Shown in pieces: positions 20,757 through 29,480 of a stretch of 34,142 bases of DNA. The notes beneath the pieces are model-generated. The model had not been told where the DNA came from. It did no database searches and worked only from the letters and a program-made list of their open reading frames with translations. The stretch is from CAZPWF01 sp964610775 (GTDB lineage: Bacteria; Patescibacteriota; Saccharimonadia; Saccharimonadales; JACQNP01). How positions within the stretch are numbered: the stretch's first letter is position 1; each line of letters begins with the position of its first letter. Made by a program: the position numbers and the translations under genes. The stretch spans positions 1 through 34,142 of the forward strand of contig CAZSZC010000011.1 of assembly GCA_964610775.1 (NCBI GenBank). Direction: 5' to 3'.

Positions 20757-21650
20757 ATGGATATTGACTTAGCGAGTGGGCGCTATGTGGTTGCTGTTTC
20801 GGGTGGGATTGACTCGATGGTATTATTGGATGTTCTAGTCAAACGTCCAGATCTCAGCTTGGTTGTGGCGCATTTTGATCACGGTATTAGAGATGAGTCG
20901 GATAAGGATCGAAAGTTAGTGCAGGAAATTGCCAAAAAACACGGGCTGCAGTTTGTTTATGATGAAGGTGAACTTTGTTCCGATGCTAGTGAATCAGAGG
21001 CTAGAAACGCTCGCTATGAATTTCTTCATAAAGTACGCAGTAATTCGGGTGCCCGAGCTGTTGTTACGGCTCATCATCAAGACGATCTTCTTGAAACCGT
21101 TATTATGAATTTGATCCGTGGAACCGGTCGGTCGGGGTTGTCGCCACTTTTTACGACTGATAATGTTCAGCGACCGCTTTTAGGGTTTACGAAAGAACAA
21201 ATTACAGAATATGCCAATCAGAATAACCTTATTTGGCATGAGGATTCTACAAATAGCGACACAAAATATTTACGTAATTATATTCGACACGAAATCATAC
21301 CCAAGCTAATCACCCCCCAGAAGCAGCAACTACTTAATCACATCAATAACGCTAAACCCATCAACGAGGATATTAACAACATAATCACCGGTATGCTTCA
21401 TGTGCAGCCTTCTCTCAACACAGTAGATAGGCATTGGTTTATTATGCTACCCCATACTATTGCGAGTGAAGTTATGAAAACCTGGCTAGAAAAGCATAAG
21501 GTAAAAGATGTTAATCGAAAGCAAATCCAGAGACTAGTAATCGTAGCTAAAATCTCACCCCCGAATCGAATAGCTGATATAGATAAAAAGTTTGTATTGA
21601 GTATTAAAGCTGATGAGCTAAAAATAGTCAGACGAGAAGCCATAGCATAA
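20757..21650 (+). CDS. tilS: tRNA(Ile)-lysidine synthetase, short form
   Basis: 297 residues. It attaches lysine to C34 of tRNA-Ile(CAT) so that it reads AUA. The PP-loop YVVAVSGGIDSMVLLD (10-25) is intact, followed by VVAHFDHGIRDES and AHHQDDLLETVIMNLIRGTG, the TilS N-terminal domain signature, and WHEDSTNSD. The protein ends soon after the substrate-binding region, so the TilS C-terminal domain found in E. coli (about 430 residues) is missing; short forms are known. tilS directly precedes ftsH, a common bacterial neighbourhood. Confidence 0.93.
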   Translation: MDIDLASGRYVVAVSGGIDSMVLLDVLVKRPDLSLVVAHFDHGIRDESDKDRKLVQEIAKKHGLQFVYDEGELCSDASESEARNARYEFLHKVRSNSGARAVVTAHHQDDLLETVIMNLIRGTGRSGLSPLFTTDNVQRPLLGFTKEQITEYANQNNLIWHEDSTNSDTKYLRNYIRHEIIPKLITPQKQQLLNHINNAKPINEDINNIITGMLHVQPSLNTVDRHWFIMLPHTIASEVMKTWLEKHKVKDVNRKQIQRLVIVAKISPPNRIADIDKKFVLSIKADELKIVRREAIA

Positions 21651-21665
21651 CGCCCCTTAACTCTG

Positions 21666-21671
21666 TATAAT
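21666..21671 (+). promoter_or_regulatory. ftsH -10 box, leaderless type
   Basis: TATAAT ends 9 nt before ATG 21681, with no RBS. Confidence 0.6.
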
Positions 21672-21680
21672 GTTCCGGGT

Positions 21681-23549
21681 ATGGAGAAAAAACCGTTTAA
21701 GAATTCAAAAAAGGGTGGAGCATCAAATAAGCGTGGACTGAAAAATTTAGGATTTGCAGCCCTTCTTATTCTGTTTGTCATGATTGGTATTGCAGCATAT
21801 GGTCAGCCTAAAAAACTTGATGAAGTTTCTATTTCCGAGGTAGTCAAACAGGCCAACGATGGGCAATACAAGACCATAAAGGTTAAAGGCAGCACCCTCG
21901 AAATTACAAAAAAGAACGAAGATAAACCAAGCCTGAGGTCATTTAAAGATCCAGTAGTAAGTATTCGTGAAGAAGGTGTTGATTACAGCAAAGTAAACGT
22001 CGACACTAAACCAGCATCGAGTACTGGGTCGACTTGGGCCAATGTTGGGTTATCGATTTTGCCAGTGATTATTATTAGTGCAGTACTGTTCTTTATGTTG
22101 CGAAGTGCACAAGGTCAGGGCAATCAAGCTATGAGCTTTGGTAAGAGCCGTGCACGGCTTTATGGCAATGAAAAGGACAAGGTAACATTCAAAAATATTG
22201 CAGGCTCTGATGAAGCAAAGCAGGATCTTGAGGAAGTGGTTGAATTTCTTAAATATCCTAAGAAGTTTGAGTCATTAGGCGCAAAAATTCCTAAAGGCGT
22301 ACTTTTAGTTGGCCCTCCTGGTACAGGTAAAACTATGCTGGCACGAGCCGTAGCAGGTGAAGCTGATGTGCCGTTCTTTAGTATTTCTGGCTCAGAGTTT
22401 GTAGAAATGTTTGTTGGAGTTGGCGCTAGCCGCGTGCGCGATTTGTTTGCGAAAGCTAAGAAAAATGCACCATGTATTATCTTTGTTGATGAAATTGATG
22501 CAGTTGGTCGAAGACGTGGCAGTGGTATGGGTGGTGGTCATGATGAACGCGAACAAACACTTAACCAGATATTGGTAGAAATGGATGGTTTTGAGCAAGG
22601 TGCTAACGTAATTGTGTTGGCTGCAACCAACCGAGCTGATGTGCTTGATCCAGCTTTGCTTCGCCCAGGACGATTTGATCGACGTGTAAATATTGGCTTA
22701 CCTGACCGCAAAGATCGCGAAGCTATTCTTAAGGTTCACTTTGCCAAGAAGCCACTAGCCAAAAATGTAGACCTTGACGCATTGGCAGCCAAGACTGCTG
22801 GTTCTTCAGGTGCAGATCTCGCTAATATTGCCAACGAGGCGGCAATTATTGCAGCCCGACACAGTCGAAAAGAAATTTCCACCGAAGATGTTACTAATGC
22901 GTTCGAGAAAGTCGCGATTGGCCCTGAGCGCAAGAGTAAAATCATGAGCGATAAGGAGAAAGAGTTGACCGCTTATCATGAGGCCGGACATGCTATCGTT
23001 GGACACGTTCTACCAGACAGCGACATGGTACACAAAGTTACCATTATTCCACGTGGTGGCACGGGTGGTGTGACTTGGTTTATTCCTCCAGAGGATAAGA
23101 GTTACCACAGTATTATTGAGTATAAGGACGTATTGGCGCGTATGCTTGGTGGCCGTATTGCCGAAGAGGTAGTGTATGGACATGATCGAGTTACAACAGG
23201 TGCTGGCAATGATCTGCAGAAAGCTGCTGAGCTAGCCAGAGAAATGGTCGTTAACCAGGGTATGGGTACGAAACTGCGCGACCAAGTTTTTCACGTTGAC
23301 GAAGGTATGATGCTAGATAAACTGGTTCACGAACGGCAATATTCTGATGAGACGGCTAAAATTATTGATGATGAAGTTGAAAATCTTATAACTGAAGCTG
23401 CAACTAGAGCCCGTGAAGTCATTAAAGCTAATAAAACCAAGCTTGAGAGTCTAAAAGACAAACTTATAGAAAAAGAGACAGTTGAAGCCGAAGAAGTAGA
23501 CAAGATTTTTGAAGGCTCGGTGATGCCAAAGTCAGCTGCTCTCTACTAA
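21681..23549 (+). CDS. ftsH: ATP-dependent zinc metalloprotease FtsH
   Basis: 622 residues, full length. Two membrane helices (about 21-40 and 115-135) flank a small external domain. AAA+ domain: Walker A GPPGTGKT (211-218), Walker B IIFVDEIDAVG, second region of homology (ATNRADVLDPALLRPGRFDR). Zinc protease motif HEAGH at 433-437, third ligand region about 505-515 (TTGAGNDLQKA). Hexameric membrane quality-control protease. It follows tilS and precedes murJ, all in the same direction. Confidence 0.97.
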   Translation: MEKKPFKNSKKGGASNKRGLKNLGFAALLILFVMIGIAAYGQPKKLDEVSISEVVKQANDGQYKTIKVKGSTLEITKKNEDKPSLRSFKDPVVSIREEGVDYSKVNVDTKPASSTGSTWANVGLSILPVIIISAVLFFMLRSAQGQGNQAMSFGKSRARLYGNEKDKVTFKNIAGSDEAKQDLEEVVEFLKYPKKFESLGAKIPKGVLLVGPPGTGKTMLARAVAGEADVPFFSISGSEFVEMFVGVGASRVRDLFAKAKKNAPCIIFVDEIDAVGRRRGSGMGGGHDEREQTLNQILVEMDGFEQGANVIVLAATNRADVLDPALLRPGRFDRRVNIGLPDRKDREAILKVHFAKKPLAKNVDLDALAAKTAGSSGADLANIANEAAIIAARHSRKEISTEDVTNAFEKVAIGPERKSKIMSDKEKELTAYHEAGHAIVGHVLPDSDMVHKVTIIPRGGTGGVTWFIPPEDKSYHSIIEYKDVLARMLGGRIAEEVVYGHDRVTTGAGNDLQKAAELAREMVVNQGMGTKLRDQVFHVDEGMMLDKLVHERQYSDETAKIIDDEVENLITEAATRAREVIKANKTKLESLKDKLIEKETVEAEEVDKIFEGSVMPKSAALY

Positions 23550-23585
23550 AATAACTTTTTGGTTTCAATACATCAAAATTCTATC

Positions 23586-23591
23586 TATACT
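23586..23591 (+). promoter_or_regulatory. murJ -10 box, leaderless type
   Basis: TATACT ends 9 nt before ATG 23601, with no RBS. Confidence 0.6.
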
Positions 23592-23600
23592 TAAGATTAA

Positions 23601-25193
23601 ATGAACCGGTTTATACAACGCGCAAACAAAAAGTTGAGTGTGAGCGGGGCAGCTACGCTTTTGCTAGTAGTCTCGCTTATTGGTCAGGTTTTAGGATTTT
23701 TACGCTATAAGATAGTTAACGCTAACTTTTCGGTGGTTGGTGCTCAAAGTACAGATAGCTATTTTGCTGCTTTCAAGATCCCGGATTTCTTTTTCTTTAC
23801 GCTAGCCGCTGGTGCACTTGGAGTTGCGTTTATTCCTATATTGTCAGAGCATCTTGAGCGTGGTGACCGTAAAGGAGTTTGGGATTTGACCACGAGTTTA
23901 CTTAATTTATTAGCTATCGTAATGGCAATAGTTGGTGTTGTTATGTTTATATTCGCCAAGCCCCTAATACACTATGTTGTTGCTCCGAGTCTTAGCGGTC
24001 AAGAACTACAGAATGCGGTTACAATAATGCGATTTATTTCATTTAATCCATTGTTATTTACAATTTCTGGAATATTCGCTGGTGCGCAACAGACATTTGG
24101 TAGATTTTTCTTCTATGCGGTTGGTCCGATTTTCTACAATGCCGCAATTATGCTGAGTGTCTATATATTTAGAGATAATATCGGTATCGTTGGACTTGGT
24201 ATTGGTGCAGCAGCTGGTGCCGTTCTCCAGCTCATAATAGTCAGTTTTGGGTTATACGGAGCAAATTTTCATTGGTGCCCCAAGATATTGTGGCGTAGTC
24301 GTGATTTTCAGAAGATTCTACGATTGTTGCCAGCTCGCTCAATTGACCAAGGTGTAGATTCAATAAACAGTATTGTTGAAACAAACATGGCTTCCAAGCT
24401 AGGATTAGGCAATATTAGCTATTACGAAAATGCTTATATTTTGCACACGACGCCGATAATACTAATAGGTACAACAATTAGTACTGCTGCTTTCCCAAAG
24501 CTCACTGCGAGATTAGCTCAGGGTAGGAGCGACCTATTCCGTAATGAGTTTTTGCAATATTTGAGGGTAATTATTTGGATTGCATTGCCGGTGGCGGTTA
24601 TTTCATATTTTGCACGTGGCTATTTCGCTCGACTTATTTTTACAAATAGTGCACCAGAAATTGCTCTAGTATTTGGCTACTTTGCAGTAGCAATATTTTG
24701 TCGTTCTGTTTATGCCATGTTGTCCAGATGGTTTTATGCTCAAAAGGACACCAAAACACCGCTATTTATATCACTTTTTGCTATCGCGCTAAACATAATT
24801 CTGGCGGTATTGTTATCTAGACCCAGTAGCTATGGAATAGTTGGCTTAGCTATAGCGCAGTCTATAGTGGCCGCTGTAGAAGTATTAATATTGATGATTG
24901 TTATGATTTATAGAGACCGTAAGCTGCTGAATGCAGCCTTCTGGGGTGCGCTGCTTAAGATGGTTTCAGTTACTGGATTTAGTGTCTTAACAGCTTTTGT
25001 CATGATATCTTTACTGCCACTACAGATTACAGACAAAGGTTTTATTACACTTGGTATGAAGCTAGCTACCATATCTGGAGTGACTTGTCTGATATATCTA
25101 GGTATTTCTTGGATATTTGATCTTGAAGAGGCCCGAGCAGTAATTAAGCACATAAAAAAGACCATATATAAACCACTAAAAGCAAATATCTAA
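23601..25193 (+). CDS. murJ: Lipid II flippase MurJ
   Basis: 530 residues, about 14 membrane helices, MOP/MATE-like fold. Family segments: SLIGQVLGFLRYKIVNANFS, TDSYFAAFKIPDFFFFTLAA and GALGVAFIPILSEH at the N-terminus, and the FAGAQQTFGRFF and IGTTISTAAFPKLTARLAQG loops. It moves lipid-linked peptidoglycan precursor to the outer face of the membrane, so the organism builds its own wall, consistent with the LysM/Rpf protein here. Confidence 0.94.
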   Translation: MNRFIQRANKKLSVSGAATLLLVVSLIGQVLGFLRYKIVNANFSVVGAQSTDSYFAAFKIPDFFFFTLAAGALGVAFIPILSEHLERGDRKGVWDLTTSLLNLLAIVMAIVGVVMFIFAKPLIHYVVAPSLSGQELQNAVTIMRFISFNPLLFTISGIFAGAQQTFGRFFFYAVGPIFYNAAIMLSVYIFRDNIGIVGLGIGAAAGAVLQLIIVSFGLYGANFHWCPKILWRSRDFQKILRLLPARSIDQGVDSINSIVETNMASKLGLGNISYYENAYILHTTPIILIGTTISTAAFPKLTARLAQGRSDLFRNEFLQYLRVIIWIALPVAVISYFARGYFARLIFTNSAPEIALVFGYFAVAIFCRSVYAMLSRWFYAQKDTKTPLFISLFAIALNIILAVLLSRPSSYGIVGLAIAQSIVAAVEVLILMIVMIYRDRKLLNAAFWGALLKMVSVTGFSVLTAFVMISLLPLQITDKGFITLGMKLATISGVTCLIYLGISWIFDLEEARAVIKHIKKTIYKPLKANI

Positions 25194-25204
25194 AGCATCT
25201 CTGT

Positions 25205-25210
25205 TATACT
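25205..25210 (+). promoter_or_regulatory. lepA -10 box, leaderless type
   Basis: TATACT ends 9 nt before ATG 25220, with no RBS. Confidence 0.6.
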
Positions 25211-25219
25211 CTCATAGCA

Positions 25220-27001
25220 ATGAATCAAGACCACATACGAAATTTTTGTATTATCGCGCATATAGATCATGGTAAAAGTACACTAGCCGATCGCTTGCTG
25301 GAATTAACTGGCACTGTCCAAAAAAGGGACATGAAGGCTCAGCTATTAGACAAGATGGACCTGGAACGAGAAAAAGGCATAACTATTAAACTTGCACCTG
25401 TTCGTATGAGTTATAAACAATATGAACTTAATCTCATTGATACACCCGGTCACGTTGACTTTAGCTATGAGGTTTCCAGAAGTCTTGAAGCTTGTGAAGG
25501 TGCAATTTTAGTCGTTGATGCTAGTCAGGGCATACAGGCTCAAACCCTAGCCAATGTCTATCTTGCTATGGCTGCAGAACTGACGATAATTCCTGTGCTC
25601 AATAAAATTGATTTACCAGCTGCCGATGTAGAGCGAGTAAGTGCCGAAGTTGTTAATTTACTTGGATGCAATAAAGAAGAAATCCTTCATATTTCTGCAA
25701 AAACCGGTCAGGGTGTTGAGGCGGTCCTGGAGAGTATAGTCGAAGATATACCCTCACCACGTGGTAGTGACACTGATGAAACCAGAGCGTTAATTTTTGA
25801 CAGTTACTACGATGATTATCGGGGCGTTATTCTATACGTTCGAATCGTTGACGGTCAGATATCCAAATCAGATCAGATCACTATGATGGCTACCAGTGCT
25901 CGTGGTATTGCTCTAGAAGTGGGTTCGCTACAGCCCGATATGGTGTCGCGGGACAAGTTAGGGTCTGGTGAAATTGGCTATATTGTCACCAACCTAAAAA
26001 GTACTAGAGAGGCGAAAGTTGGTGATACTGTGACCCTAGCGTCATCTCAGGCCAGTCAAGCTTTAGCTGGCTATAAAGACGTTAAGCCATTTGTGTATGC
26101 TGGATTTTTCCCAGAGAGCAATGAGTATTATCAAGAATTAAAGGACGCAATTGAAAAATTAAGCTTAAGTGACTCAGCTCTTCAGTATGAGTTAGAGAAT
26201 TCCCCAGTCTTGGGTTTTGGAGTTCGAGTTGGTTTCTTGGGTTTGCTCCACATGGATATTGTTCGCGAACGATTGGAGCGTGAGTATGATCTAACACTAG
26301 TAGTTACTAACCCGTCAACCGATTATCAAATAACCATGAACAACGGTGACGAGGTAGATATTAAATCAGCGGCAGATTTACCAGACCCGGCAAATATAGC
26401 TGAAATACGTGAGCCATGGATAAAAGGTGAGATAGTTGTGCCTAAAGATTATGTCGGAGCGGTAATACAGTTAATATCCAGTAAGCGCGGTCTGCAAAAA
26501 AATATATCTTTTGTGGATGCTCAATTAGCTCTGGTGGCTTTTGAAGCTCCTTTGGCTAATCTATTAACAGACTTTTACGATCAGTTAAAGAGTGTTACCA
26601 GTGGCTATGGTTCGTTTAATTATGAACTTGACGATTATCGAGCAGAAGATTTAGTCAAGCTTGACTTTTACGTTGCCGGTGAGAGGGTCGATGCTCTAAG
26701 TATTATGGTCCATCGTACGGAAGCTCAAAGCTTAGGCAGGGAAACTGTTGAAAAACTTAAGGAAGTTATACCTCGGCAAAACTTTGTGGTGCCTCTGCAA
26801 GCTGCTATCGGTGGTAAGTTTATCGCTAGAGAGGACGTAAAAGCCTATAGAAAGGACGTTACGGCCAAGCTCTATGGTGGTGATGTTACTCGCCGCAAGA
26901 AACTACTTGAAAAACAAAAAAAGGGTAAGTCACGCATGAAGCGCTTTGGCAAGGTTGATATCCCAGCTGAGGCATTTACTGTAATGCTGAAACGTGACTA
27001 A
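25220..27001 (+). CDS. lepA: Elongation factor 4 (ribosome back-translocase) LepA
   Basis: 593 residues, full length. GTPase motifs: AHIDHGKSTLADRL (G1), DTPGHVDF (G3), NKIDLP (G4), SAKTGQG (G5). Domain order as in EF-G domains I, II, III and V, ending in the LepA-specific C-terminal domain (KLYGGDVTRRKKLLEKQKKG then MKRFGKVDIPAEAFTVML), which enters the peptidyl-transferase region. It is followed by a terminator at 27016-27052, closing the tilS-ftsH-murJ-lepA run. Confidence 0.97.
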   Translation: MNQDHIRNFCIIAHIDHGKSTLADRLLELTGTVQKRDMKAQLLDKMDLEREKGITIKLAPVRMSYKQYELNLIDTPGHVDFSYEVSRSLEACEGAILVVDASQGIQAQTLANVYLAMAAELTIIPVLNKIDLPAADVERVSAEVVNLLGCNKEEILHISAKTGQGVEAVLESIVEDIPSPRGSDTDETRALIFDSYYDDYRGVILYVRIVDGQISKSDQITMMATSARGIALEVGSLQPDMVSRDKLGSGEIGYIVTNLKSTREAKVGDTVTLASSQASQALAGYKDVKPFVYAGFFPESNEYYQELKDAIEKLSLSDSALQYELENSPVLGFGVRVGFLGLLHMDIVRERLEREYDLTLVVTNPSTDYQITMNNGDEVDIKSAADLPDPANIAEIREPWIKGEIVVPKDYVGAVIQLISSKRGLQKNISFVDAQLALVAFEAPLANLLTDFYDQLKSVTSGYGSFNYELDDYRAEDLVKLDFYVAGERVDALSIMVHRTEAQSLGRETVEKLKEVIPRQNFVVPLQAAIGGKFIAREDVKAYRKDVTAKLYGGDVTRRKKLLEKQKKGKSRMKRFGKVDIPAEAFTVMLKRD

Positions 27002-27015
27002 AATCCTAGGAATTT

Positions 27016-27052
27016 AAAATCCCCGACTTGCGAGTAGCTTGACGGGGATTTT
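27016..27052 (+). terminator. lepA terminator
   Basis: AAAATCCCCG/CGGGGATTTT stem separated by 17 nt, followed by T's. Confidence 0.8.
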
Positions 27053-27131
27053 TCTCACCTTTTTGTTTGTACTAATATTCTAACGCTTAATTCAAAATAA
27101 TGTACAGTATAATTTTTTCTTTTCCACAGAT

Positions 27132-28007
27132 ATGCTTAAGCTTGCATCAAATCTAGATGGGCGTATCATAGCTGAAATGACTGAATTAACTCTTGGCCAG
27201 CTAGGTGAAACACTAAAGGAGCGTTTTGGCGAGAATCTTGAGTTATATACTCCGCAAGCCTATGTGTCTGATGCAATACAGGAGACAGATTTAACAACCT
27301 TTTCTGGACCTGCGGGTGCTGGCAAGAACTATCTCGCGGCTCGATCTGGTGTTCCTGAGGTCTTAAAAGAGTCGACCCGAGCTTTGAGGGCTAACGAAGT
27401 ACAGGGCGTGTCATATAATTCAAGATGTGGCGAACTAGATGTCGTACGCGAAGAAATTTTGAATCGCAGCTGGCTACAAGTTAAATTTGGGCCAAATAAA
27501 AAAGATGTTTATGGCTCAAAGCCAGATGGTTATCCCAAAGGTAGCGCAGTAGTGGATACGATTGCACAACAAGCACTGGAATATAGAGATAATCATGAAG
27601 ATGGCCTTATGCCATTCAAATCATTGCGTGGAATTTATGTAATATCACCTGACTTTTCGACTTTAGTGGATCGACTTGATGGCAGACCGGATATTGATGG
27701 CAGAAAAATGGATTCTACTGAAAAAACGAAGAGATTTAAAGAAGCGTACGATAGCTTAGAGATTGGCCTTAGTGATAGTTGGTTTGAGTGTGTTGTAAAC
27801 GAAGATGAAGGTAAAACAGCACTAGAAATGATAAAGAAAGTAATCGATAGACAAGATCGTGACGAAAGGCTCAATAGGATTGCCCGAAATGCTATGTATG
27901 CAATACGACTTGAGATTGCAAGGCAAATAGGTCTACCCACATCTTTTGGTGTTTACTCGTCTCGAAAATATCGCCAGAATTTAATTGCTAACTCAGCATC
28001 TGATTAG
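27132..28007 (+). CDS. P-loop protein distantly like guanylate kinase
   Basis: 291 residues. A P-loop FSGPAGAGKNYLA (about 57-69) is followed by a guanylate-kinase-like order of elements: VSYNSRCGELDVVREEILNR (resembling the S-R-x-x-R/E substrate region), KSLRGIYVISPDFSTLVDRL (the 'F-I-x-P-P-S-x-x-x-L-x-x-R-L' strand-helix) and then ...AYDSLEIGLSDSWFECVVNE (lid and final strand). Residue conservation is low and the usual T-T-R is absent, so the substrate is open. TATAAT at 27108-27113. Its stop overlaps the stop of the convergent peroxiredoxin gene by 3 bp. Confidence 0.6.
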   Translation: MLKLASNLDGRIIAEMTELTLGQLGETLKERFGENLELYTPQAYVSDAIQETDLTTFSGPAGAGKNYLAARSGVPEVLKESTRALRANEVQGVSYNSRCGELDVVREEILNRSWLQVKFGPNKKDVYGSKPDGYPKGSAVVDTIAQQALEYRDNHEDGLMPFKSLRGIYVISPDFSTLVDRLDGRPDIDGRKMDSTEKTKRFKEAYDSLEIGLSDSWFECVVNEDEGKTALEMIKKVIDRQDRDERLNRIARNAMYAIRLEIARQIGLPTSFGVYSSRKYRQNLIANSASD

Positions 28008-28465
28008 TTAGCTTGTAGTTCCTTGAGATCATTAATTATTTCAGCAGCATGTTTTTTAGGGTCAACTTTCGGGTAGTGCTTAACAATATTTCCAGCAGGA
28101 TCAATAATAAAAGTCGATCGAATTATACCCATATACACCTTCCCGTACATGCTGCGTTCACCCCAAGCATTATATTTTTTCGTAACATCAAGAGATTCGT
28201 CGCTGAGAAGTGTAAAGTTAAGTCCATATTTATCAGCAAATTTTTTGTGACTTTTAACAGAGTCTTTGCTTATGCCAATAACCTCAGCATTCCCAAATTT
28301 TGAAATTGCTTCTCTCTCGTCACGAAAGCTGCAAGCTTCTGTAGTGCAACCAGGCGTATCGTCCTTAGGATAAAAATATAGAACTACCCATTTCCCCTTG
28401 TAGTCTTCAAGGCTGTGTATTTGACCATCTTGGTCTGCAAGTCTAAAGCTTGGTGCTATTTTCAT
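28004..28465 (-). CDS. bcp: Peroxiredoxin of the BCP/PrxQ type
   Basis: 153 residues. It reduces H2O2 and organic peroxides using thioredoxin. Peroxidatic Cys40 in YFYPKDDTPGCTTEACSFRD, resolving Cys45 five residues later as in PrxQ. Conserved GISKDSVKSHKKF and the Arg in GIIRSTFIIDPAGNI are present. It starts 29 bp from the divergent 28495 gene, so the two promoters overlap. Confidence 0.95.
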   Translation of the reverse strand: MKIAPSFRLADQDGQIHSLEDYKGKWVVLYFYPKDDTPGCTTEACSFRDEREAISKFGNAEVIGISKDSVKSHKKFADKYGLNFTLLSDESLDVTKKYNAWGERSMYGKVYMGIIRSTFIIDPAGNIVKHYPKVDPKKHAAEIINDLKELQAN

Positions 28466-28494
28466 AATGATCTATCCTCTGATATAACTGTATC

Positions 28495-29217
28495 ATGAAC
28501 GAACTGATACATAGAGAAGAGTTCAGATCGATACTTAGAGATTATAAGGTTTCTAGTCATGCGCAGACGATACTTAGTAAGACTAAGTTGTTGCTACTGG
28601 CTGGGGTCACTTCTTCTGGTCGCAATACAGTTCTGGGTGAGTTGCTAAAAAGTGGCAAGTATCATTACATTACTTCTAATACAACTCGTAAACCAAGATT
28701 AAATCATGGAAGAATAGAGCAAAATGGCGAAGAATATTGGTTCACTAGTGAAGAGGAATTTTTGGATGGGTTAAGGAAGGGCGAGTATGTTGAAGCTGCT
28801 ATTATTCATGACCAGCAAGTTTCTGGCATTAGTATAGGTGAGATTGAGATTGCTTCAAAAGAAGGCAAGATTGCCGCTACAGACATAGAGATCGTCGGAG
28901 TTGCTAGTATTGTAGATTCAAAACACGACACCGTCAGTGTATTTATGATTCCACCGAATTTTCAAACATGGTTAGAAAGGATTAATGGCCGCGGACATAT
29001 GGCCGAGTTAGAGTTGAGGCGAAGATTGAACAGTGCAGTTAAAGAAATAAATGAAGCGCTATCACGAAAATACTTTGTAATTGTTGTGAACGATGAATTT
29101 CATAATACGGCTAAAATTATAGACAATATCTTTGAAAATACACCAGATCAAGAGCAACCAAGGGTGCTTGCAAAAAAACTGCTACTAGATACACAAAAAT
29201 TCCTCAATAACGACTAA
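28495..29217 (+). CDS. Guanylate-kinase-like protein with altered P-loop
   Basis: 240 residues. Guanylate kinase order is clear: LLLLAGVTSSGRNTVLGELL (P-loop), then YHYITSNTTRKPR (the S-x-T-T-R-x-P-R motif), GRIEQNGEEYWFTSEEEFLD (E-x-x-G-x-x-Y-x-F), VFMIPPNFQTWLERINGRG, RRLNSAVKEI and a final FVIVVNDEF strand. The P-loop is G-V-T-S-S-G-R-N-T: the catalytic Lys of G-x(4)-G-K is Arg and the first Pro is absent. It may be a weak or non-GMP kinase or a binding protein. TATAAC ends 6 nt before the ATG. Confidence 0.75.
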   Translation: MNELIHREEFRSILRDYKVSSHAQTILSKTKLLLLAGVTSSGRNTVLGELLKSGKYHYITSNTTRKPRLNHGRIEQNGEEYWFTSEEEFLDGLRKGEYVEAAIIHDQQVSGISIGEIEIASKEGKIAATDIEIVGVASIVDSKHDTVSVFMIPPNFQTWLERINGRGHMAELELRRRLNSAVKEINEALSRKYFVIVVNDEFHNTAKIIDNIFENTPDQEQPRVLAKKLLLDTQKFLNND

Positions 29218-29261
29218 ATAATTTGCTAGTTAAGTTGAGTTATTATATAGTAGTGTTTATT

Positions 29262-29423
29262 ATGGCTGAAAACAAAGTTGAGTTAGTACTAGAGAGAGCA
29301 GAGGCTAAGTTCGCTGACGTATATACTGTAGGATCAGAAATTACGGCTGTAGCTGTAGAGTCGATATCTATAACTGCAAAAAGCGTTGTAGAAGCTCTAA
29401 AAGGGGTGATAAAGACAGATTAG
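29262..29423 (+). CDS. Small unrecognised protein (53 residues)
   Basis: Starts at ATG 29262 (MAENKVELVLERAEAKFADV). The frame is open back to 29223, but TATAGT at 29246-29251 lies inside that extension and sits 10 nt before 29262. The protein is acidic at first and otherwise helical and alanine/valine rich (ITAVAVESISITAKSVVEAL), possibly amphipathic. The TAG stop lies inside the first arm of the CIRCE element. No family recognised. Confidence 0.5.
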   Translation: MAENKVELVLERAEAKFADVYTVGSEITAVAVESISITAKSVVEALKGVIKTD

Positions 29424-29446
29424 CACTCTTGACATGTGAGTGCTAA
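29420..29446. promoter_or_regulatory. CIRCE operator (HrcA binding site)
   Basis: TTAGCACTC-N9-GAGTGCTAA, a perfect match to the CIRCE consensus. It controls the hrcA-grpE-dnaK operon by autoregulation. Confidence 0.97.
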
Positions 29447-29457
29447 CTAGGTAAACT
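29429..29457 (+). promoter_or_regulatory. Heat-shock operon promoter, -35 within the CIRCE spacer
   Basis: TTGACA (29429-29434) occupies the first six bases of the 9-bp CIRCE spacer. After 17 bp comes TAAACT (29452-29457). HrcA bound to CIRCE would cover the -35 directly. Confidence 0.75.
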
Positions 29458-29480
29458 AGCAGCATGGAGCTCCAAGTGCT

